Of a stretch of DNA of 13,081 nt, positions 6,730-13,081 are shown piece by piece; position 1 is the first letter of the stretch, and each line of letters begins with the position of its first letter. The position numbers were made by a program, and so were the translations under genes. The stretch covers positions 1-13,081 of the forward strand of contig JAEYYY010000784.1 in NCBI GenBank assembly GCA_023430775.1, written 5' to 3'. The stretch is from Pseudomonadota bacterium (GTDB lineage: Bacteria > Myxococcota_A > Polyangia > Haliangiales > Haliangiaceae). The notes beneath the pieces are model-generated. The model searched no databases. It was not told the DNA's origin and worked only from the letters and a program-made list of their open reading frames with translations.

Positions 6730-7749
6730 ATGACGGCCCGTGAATTTGCTGCCGCCCTCGCTCGCGAGATCGGTGGTGCGGTGCGCCCGCTCGACGATAC
6801 CAACTACGTGGTGGCCACCGTCGACGGCCGGGTGCCGGTGCTGATCCGCGACCACCGGGACTCGCTCGTCGCGCACATTCCGGACGGCCTCTATCACGGC
6901 AGCCCCTGCGCCGAATTCGATGCCGCCCGGCTGGCGACGTTCCGTGCCGCCGCGTTCGAGTGGCTGACGAAGCATCCGCGCACGCTCTCGATGTACGCGA
7001 TCGCGCTCGGCCTGATCGATGCGTTCGGCAAGGAGCTCGGCGAGCGCTGGTACGCGCACATCCCGGCGGGCCACCCGGTGCACGAGATGTCGGTGCGCTG
7101 CGACGCTGGCGACCAGATCGCGATCTTTCCCGACGGCGTCGGCTACGGAAACCCGAAGCCGGTGAAGAACCGCGCGCAGCTCGACAAGCTCGTCCCGCGG
7201 CTGGTCCGCGACATCAAGCGGTCTCGCGCGATGACCACGCACCACGACAAGCTCTACGAGCAACAGAACGCCGCCGCTGCGACCCTGATCGAGCAGCTCG
7301 CGAAGGGCACCGGGTTGCCGACCGAGCGGACGCGCCCCGCGTACAGCGATGCAGCCGGCGTGATCGTCGAGATCGAGTGCGGCGAGCGCCCGGTCGCGCT
7401 GATCCTCACCGAAGGCAGATCGCGAGTCCGCGCCGGCATCGCCGGGCGCGGCGAATTCGAATGCGCGCTGTCCGAGGTCGAAGCGCGGATGGCCGAGATT
7501 CGCGAGGCGCTCGATGCCGCCCGCGCGACGCTCACCGTCGAGGATCTGGAGGTCGGCGCGCGCTACCGCGTGCTCGAGCAGGTCGGCGAGCTGACGGTCG
7601 GTGACGAGGTCATCTACAAGGGCTTCGACGACATCGAGAATCACTACGGCGAGCACCTGTTCGATCGCGCCGATGGCAAGCGCGTGATCGTCGGCGGTGC
7701 CTACCACTGGTCGCTGGTCCCGGCCCATCGGTACCTCGAACCGATCTAG
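6730..7749 (+). CDS. Protein of unknown function with C-terminal beta-rich module
   Basis: A 339-residue protein I do not recognise. It has no signal peptide or membrane segment. The N-terminal part (about 1-170) is mixed alpha/beta, starting with MTAREFAAALAREIGG and including FPDGVGYGNPKPVKN. A helical section follows (about 175-200), then a beta section and a charged helix near 243-265. The last 70 residues (LEVGARYRVL to YLEPI) look like a separate small beta-barrel similar in style to DUF3601-like or SH3-like modules; that comparison is from memory and weak. An in-frame ATG at 6691 exists, but it would add 13 residues with many His and Arg and overlap the leader of the divergent hydrolase, so 6730 is preferred. 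The next gene begins nine bases after its stop, which suggests an operon. Confidence 0.75.
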   Translation: MTAREFAAALAREIGGAVRPLDDTNYVVATVDGRVPVLIRDHRDSLVAHIPDGLYHGSPCAEFDAARLATFRAAAFEWLTKHPRTLSMYAIALGLIDAFGKELGERWYAHIPAGHPVHEMSVRCDAGDQIAIFPDGVGYGNPKPVKNRAQLDKLVPRLVRDIKRSRAMTTHHDKLYEQQNAAAATLIEQLAKGTGLPTERTRPAYSDAAGVIVEIECGERPVALILTEGRSRVRAGIAGRGEFECALSEVEARMAEIREALDAARATLTVEDLEVGARYRVLEQVGELTVGDEVIYKGFDDIENHYGEHLFDRADGKRVIVGGAYHWSLVPAHRYLEPI

Positions 7750-7758
7750 ATTCGGCGA

Positions 7759-8706
7759 ATGCGGCTGTTCGGGATCGTGCTCGTGCTCGCGATCTGTGTG
7801 TCCTGCGAGAAATCGACGCTTCCCGACGAGCCGCCCAAGCCGGATCCGGTGCTCGCGCTCGACCTCCCGCAGGTCACCGCCGGCTACGACCGGTTCGACA
7901 GCGCGCCGCTGACCCTGACCGCGGGCGAGACGGCGATCGTCGTCGACGGTACGTCGATCGTGCCGCTTCGCGATGGCGCCGTCGATCCGAGCGAGCTCGA
8001 GGGTGGCGCGTACGGGATCAAGATCCGCAGGCTGACGGCGTTCATCAAGAACGCGGTGGTGGCGCTGAAGGCGGATCGCGCCGCGGTGCTGTTCGATCGC
8101 GACTACCCGTACAAGCTGCTGGTCAGCGTCCTGTTTTCGATGAAGGCCGACAACACCGGCCTCCGGCGCTTCGACTTCGTCGCCAAGGCCAACGGCGCGC
8201 TCGTCAGCATCCCGATCATCCTGCCCGACAGAGCGCGCGCCGGCGTCGCTGGCGGTCGACGCACACCCGGCAGCGATCTCGGTGCGCAGATCGAGGAGGT
8301 CCGGATCGGCAGGGGTTCGGGGACGCCGAGCGGCGGCAACGAGCCCGTCGAGGATCTCCGACCACAGCCGCATCCCGACGACATGCCGCTCGGGCTGTTC
8401 GTCTCGATCACGAAGGACCGCATGATCGTGTGGTCGATCACCGGCCTCGAGGGCACGCTGCGCGATCCGCGGCACGTCTACAAACCCGACGCGACCGGCA
8501 TGACGAAGCTGACCGCGGATCTCACCTCGATCGTCGAGCGCCGATGGGGCGGCAGACCGAGGCCACCGGACACGACATCGATCGTGATCCAGGCCGACGG
8601 CGCGACCACGGTCCAGACCGTCGCCGAGGTGTTCGGCGCCGTGCGCAAGGATGCGAAGGGTCGCGATCTGTTTCCCGACATCCAGCTCGCGATGGGCTTC
8701 GAGTGA
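7759..8706 (+). CDS. Lipoprotein with two tandem ExbD/TolR-like periplasmic domains
   Basis: A 315-residue exported protein. Residues 1-16 form a lipoprotein signal with Cys16 (ICVSC; the -3 position is Cys rather than the usual Leu). Residues 35-155 and 205-313 each follow the ExbD/TolR periplasmic pattern: a beta strand giving 'taVvVdG' or 'LFVSITKD', a helix, then a strand with an Asp (ALKAD, 102-106; VIQAD, 276-280) followed by a helix. In TonB and Tol systems ExbD/TolR couples proton flow to energy transfer, using a single N-terminal membrane helix with a key Asp. That helix is absent; a lipid anchor replaces it, and no ExbB gene is nearby. A Gly/Arg/Pro-rich linker separates the halves. 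The second half ends in LFPDIQLAMGFE, a C-terminus I associate with myxobacterial ExbD-like proteins. It is cotranscribed with the upstream gene; its stop abuts that of the convergent gene. Confidence 0.8.
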   Translation: MRLFGIVLVLAICVSCEKSTLPDEPPKPDPVLALDLPQVTAGYDRFDSAPLTLTAGETAIVVDGTSIVPLRDGAVDPSELEGGAYGIKIRRLTAFIKNAVVALKADRAAVLFDRDYPYKLLVSVLFSMKADNTGLRRFDFVAKANGALVSIPIILPDRARAGVAGGRRTPGSDLGAQIEEVRIGRGSGTPSGGNEPVEDLRPQPHPDDMPLGLFVSITKDRMIVWSITGLEGTLRDPRHVYKPDATGMTKLTADLTSIVERRWGGRPRPPDTTSIVIQADGATTVQTVAEVFGAVRKDAKGRDLFPDIQLAMGFE

Positions 8707-9087
8707 TCACTCGGTGTCGATGATCAGCACCGGTGGGTTCGGCCCGTCGATGTTCCAGTAGTTCACGCCCTGCGTGACGACCGGAAAGATGCCGAAGTGC
8801 GCCGGTGCGCCGGCGGTCACGCTATCGATCGGCAACGGAAAGTCGACGACGTCGAGCTTGTCGACCGCACCTTGCGAGGGTGCGAGCCGACCGCTGGTCT
8901 TCGCCGGCGCGGTGCCCGTGAGATCGGCGAGCGAGAACGGCGCGACCGCGAAGATCTCGCCGGTGTTGGTCGCCGGCGCGAGCTCGTCATCGGTCACGGT
9001 GACGCGCAGCTTGATGCTCGCGACCCCTGCGGGATCCACGCACGAGGCACCACACGATCCGCTGCTATCCCGGCGCGCCGATCGCAC
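8707..9087 (-). CDS. Small unrecognised protein, GTG start, possibly a truncated gene
   Basis: A 126-residue frame with strong GC bias at third codon positions, which supports coding. No ATG is available; the start is GTG at 9087, with an in-frame TGA further upstream and AGGA 11 bases before the GTG. A second GTG at residue 17 is possible. The N-terminus has SCGASC (11-16) but no hydrophobic signal. The rest is beta-like, with SIKLRVTVTDDE (24-35), NTGEIFAVAPFSLADL (41-56) and a Pro/Gly-rich end, WNIDGPNPPVLIIDTE. Its composition is like the exported beta-rich proteins common in myxobacteria. The missing signal peptide and abrupt start suggest either a cytoplasmic orphan or the remnant of a larger secreted protein whose 5' end is lost. 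Function unknown. It converges on the ExbD-like gene with no base between the stops. Confidence 0.55.
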   Translation of the reverse strand: MRSARRDSSGSCGASCVDPAGVASIKLRVTVTDDELAPATNTGEIFAVAPFSLADLTGTAPAKTSGRLAPSQGAVDKLDVVDFPLPIDSVTAGAPAHFGIFPVVTQGVNYWNIDGPNPPVLIIDTE

Positions 9088-9096
9088 GCCGGGATG

Positions 9097-9122
9097 AATC
9101 CTGACGGACCACTGTCAGGATT
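9097..9122. promoter_or_regulatory. 9-bp perfect inverted repeat in the divergent region before uvrA
   Basis: AATCCTGAC (9097-9105) and GTCAGGATT (9114-9122) are perfectly complementary around an 8-base spacer. It lies between the small minus-strand gene (start 9087) and the uvrA promoter. It has no T-run on either side, so an operator for a dimeric regulator or a leader hairpin for the small gene is more likely than a terminator. On the minus strand the proximal arm contains the AGGA that could serve the GTG at 9087. Confidence 0.45.
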
Positions 9123-9157
9123 GATCTCGCCTGCCCGATCAGTGACTTATCGCGTGC

Positions 9158-9186
9158 TTGACACCTGAACATGCGCTCCGTAGGGT
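9158..9186 (+). promoter_or_regulatory. uvrA promoter, near-leaderless, with LexA-like operator in the spacer
   Basis: A perfect TTGACA (9158-9163) and TAGGGT (9181-9186; matches TATAAT at positions 1, 2 and 6) are separated by 17 bases. Transcription would begin near 9193, about three bases before the uvrA ATG at 9196, so the mRNA would be almost leaderless; no ribosome binding site is visible. GAACATGCGCTC (9167-9178) in the spacer differs at one base from the GAAC-RNRY-GTTC SOS-box pattern, which fits the known LexA control of uvrA in many bacteria. The operator assignment is inference. Confidence 0.6.
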
Positions 9187-9195
9187 GCGGGGCCT

Positions 9196-12183
<2,988 letters not shown>

Positions 12184-12260
12184 GCTCACCTCGCCTCGCG
12201 GGGCGCGCGCCGCTTCACCGGCGTAGTTGCCGCTCCGGCATCGGGAGTCCACGGTGCGGC
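12184..12260. other. Short gap between uvrA and the BNR lipoprotein gene
   Basis: Seventy-seven bases with a GC-rich stretch soon after the uvrA stop (CTCGCGGGGCGCGCGCCGC). I see no convincing terminator with a T-run and no clear promoter. A weak GGGAG lies 13 bases before the next ATG. Confidence 0.3.
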
Positions 12261-13081
12261 ATGAAGCCCGCGCTCGTCGTCTCCCTTGTTCTCGCAGGCT
12301 GCAGCTCGCGCGCGCCGTCGCCACCAGCCACGCCGATCGCGTGGAGTGCCCCGATCGAGCTCGCGCGCGGCGGCGGCACCAAGGGGCCGTGGCAGCAGAA
12401 CGAGTCGCGGTTCGACTACGTCGACGATGGCAGCGTGGCGCTGCTCGCCGATGGCGCGGCCGCGGTGGTGTGGGTCGATCAGCGGACCAAGGACGTGATG
12501 TTCCAGATCGTCGAGCGCGACGGCACGCCGCGCGCGCGACCGATCGGCATCTCGCGGAGCCCGGCGGTGTTCTCGTGGCTGCCGCGCCTGGTGGCGGCCG
12601 GCGACGACGTGTTCGTGCTGTGGCAGGAGATCGTGTTCTCCGGTGGCACGCATGGCGGCGAGGCGCTGTTCGCGCGCTCGCGCGACGGTGGAGCGAGCTT
12701 CGAGGCGCCGCTGAACCTGTCGCGCTCGAAGAACGGCGACGGCAAGGGGCGGCTCGATGCCAGGCGCTGGGACAACGGCAGCCTCGATCTCGCGCGCGCC
12801 GACGACGGCACGCTCTACGCAGCGTGGACCGAGTACGACGGGCCGCTGTGGATCAGCTACTCGACCGACGCCGGCGCGAGCTGGACGCCGCCTCGTCGGG
12901 TCGCGGGCACGGCCACCGCGCCGGCGCGCGCCCCGGCGCTGGCGACCCGCGGCGACGAGGTCGCGCTGGCGTGGACGGTCGGCGAGGATCGCACGGCCGA
13001 TCTCCAGCTCGCCCGATCGCACGACGGTGGCCAGACGTTCTCCGAGCCGGTCGTCGTCGCCCGCACGCCGGGCCACAGCGA
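12261..13081 (+). CDS. Secreted BNR-repeat (sialidase-fold) lipoprotein, 3' end beyond right edge
   Basis: The first 273 residues of a lipoprotein; no stop occurs before the window ends. The signal is MKPALVVSLV followed by the lipobox LAGC (Cys14), then a Ser/Pro linker. Three Asp-box (BNR) motifs of the S-x-D-x-G-x-x-F/W type follow: SRDGGASF (140-147), STDAGASW (201-208) and SHDGGQTF (253-260). Their spacing of about 52-61 residues fits blades of a beta-propeller. Between them are repeated strands such as VFVLWQE, LYAAWTEYDG and VALAWTVG. Proteins of this kind are often auto-named exo-alpha-sialidase, but I see no N-terminal RIP motif or catalytic Arg triad in the visible part, so a binding or structural propeller is at least as likely. 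The codon use is as GC-biased as that of its neighbours. The ATG is supported by the lipobox placement. Confidence 0.85.
   Translation, partial: MKPALVVSLVLAGCSSRAPSPPATPIAWSAPIELARGGGTKGPWQQNESRFDYVDDGSVALLADGAAAVVWVDQRTKDVMFQIVERDGTPRARPIGISRSPAVFSWLPRLVAAGDDVFVLWQEIVFSGGTHGGEALFARSRDGGASFEAPLNLSRSKNGDGKGRLDARRWDNGSLDLARADDGTLYAAWTEYDGPLWISYSTDAGASWTPPRRVAGTATAPARAPALATRGDEVALAWTVGEDRTADLQLARSHDGGQTFSEPVVVARTPGHS

Noticed and set aside
6718..8475. Open frame of 585 codons on the minus strand
   Set aside because: It overlaps two well-supported plus-strand genes completely and has shadow-type composition.
12261..13081. Antisense frame covering the BNR gene on the minus strand (12186-13076)
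   Set aside because: Arg/Ala-rich shadow; the plus strand shows a lipobox and three Asp boxes in one frame.

Overview
The window is a very GC-rich, tightly packed bacterial chromosome segment. Eukaryotic-type Ser/Thr kinases, several lipoproteins, a TIGR02996/DUF4132-like protein, an ExbD-like lipoprotein and strongly G/C-biased third codon positions all point to a myxobacterium-like lineage (Myxococcota, perhaps near Haliangiales/Kofleriaceae). That placement is inference from gene content, not from a marker tree. I see no rRNA, tRNA, CRISPR array, insertion sequence, integrase or phage gene. No intergenic gap exceeds about 110 bases.

Left part (1-2964, minus strand): a signalling cassette read right to left. 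It holds a Ser/Thr kinase with an N-terminal multi-pass membrane module (1375-2964), a small membrane protein whose start codon lies one base past the kinase stop (981-1373), and a second Ser/Thr kinase that leaves the window at base 1 (1-891). A perfect 11-bp inverted repeat with a smaller one nested in its loop lies directly before the second kinase.

Middle (3046-9087): a plus-strand pair, a lipoprotein methionine sulfoxide reductase B with one catalytic cysteine (3046-3627) and a 748-residue TIGR02996/DUF4132-like protein with two C-terminal repeat modules (3644-5890). It converges on a minus-strand secreted dienelactone-hydrolase-like protein (5894-6679). Divergent from that is a plus-strand pair: an unrecognised 339-residue protein (6730-7749) and a lipoprotein that looks like two ExbD/TolR periplasmic domains in tandem (7759-8706). 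A small GTG-initiated minus-strand gene (8707-9087) ends exactly where that pair ends.

Right part (9196-13081, plus strand): uvrA, the nucleotide-excision-repair damage sensor, lies behind a promoter with a perfect -35 box, no room for a ribosome binding site, and a LexA-like operator candidate in the promoter spacer. It is followed by the 5' part of a secreted BNR-repeat (sialidase-fold) lipoprotein that runs off the right edge.

Taken together this looks like ordinary core and accessory myxobacterial chromosome: envelope signalling, methionine repair in the envelope, DNA repair and several orphan exported proteins. I do not see a complete new defence or mobile system. The points most worth checking are the kinase/membrane-protein/kinase cassette with its leader hairpin, the tandem ExbD-like lipoprotein, the near-leaderless SOS-like uvrA promoter, and the altered D-loop and in-phase slippery heptamer within uvrA.
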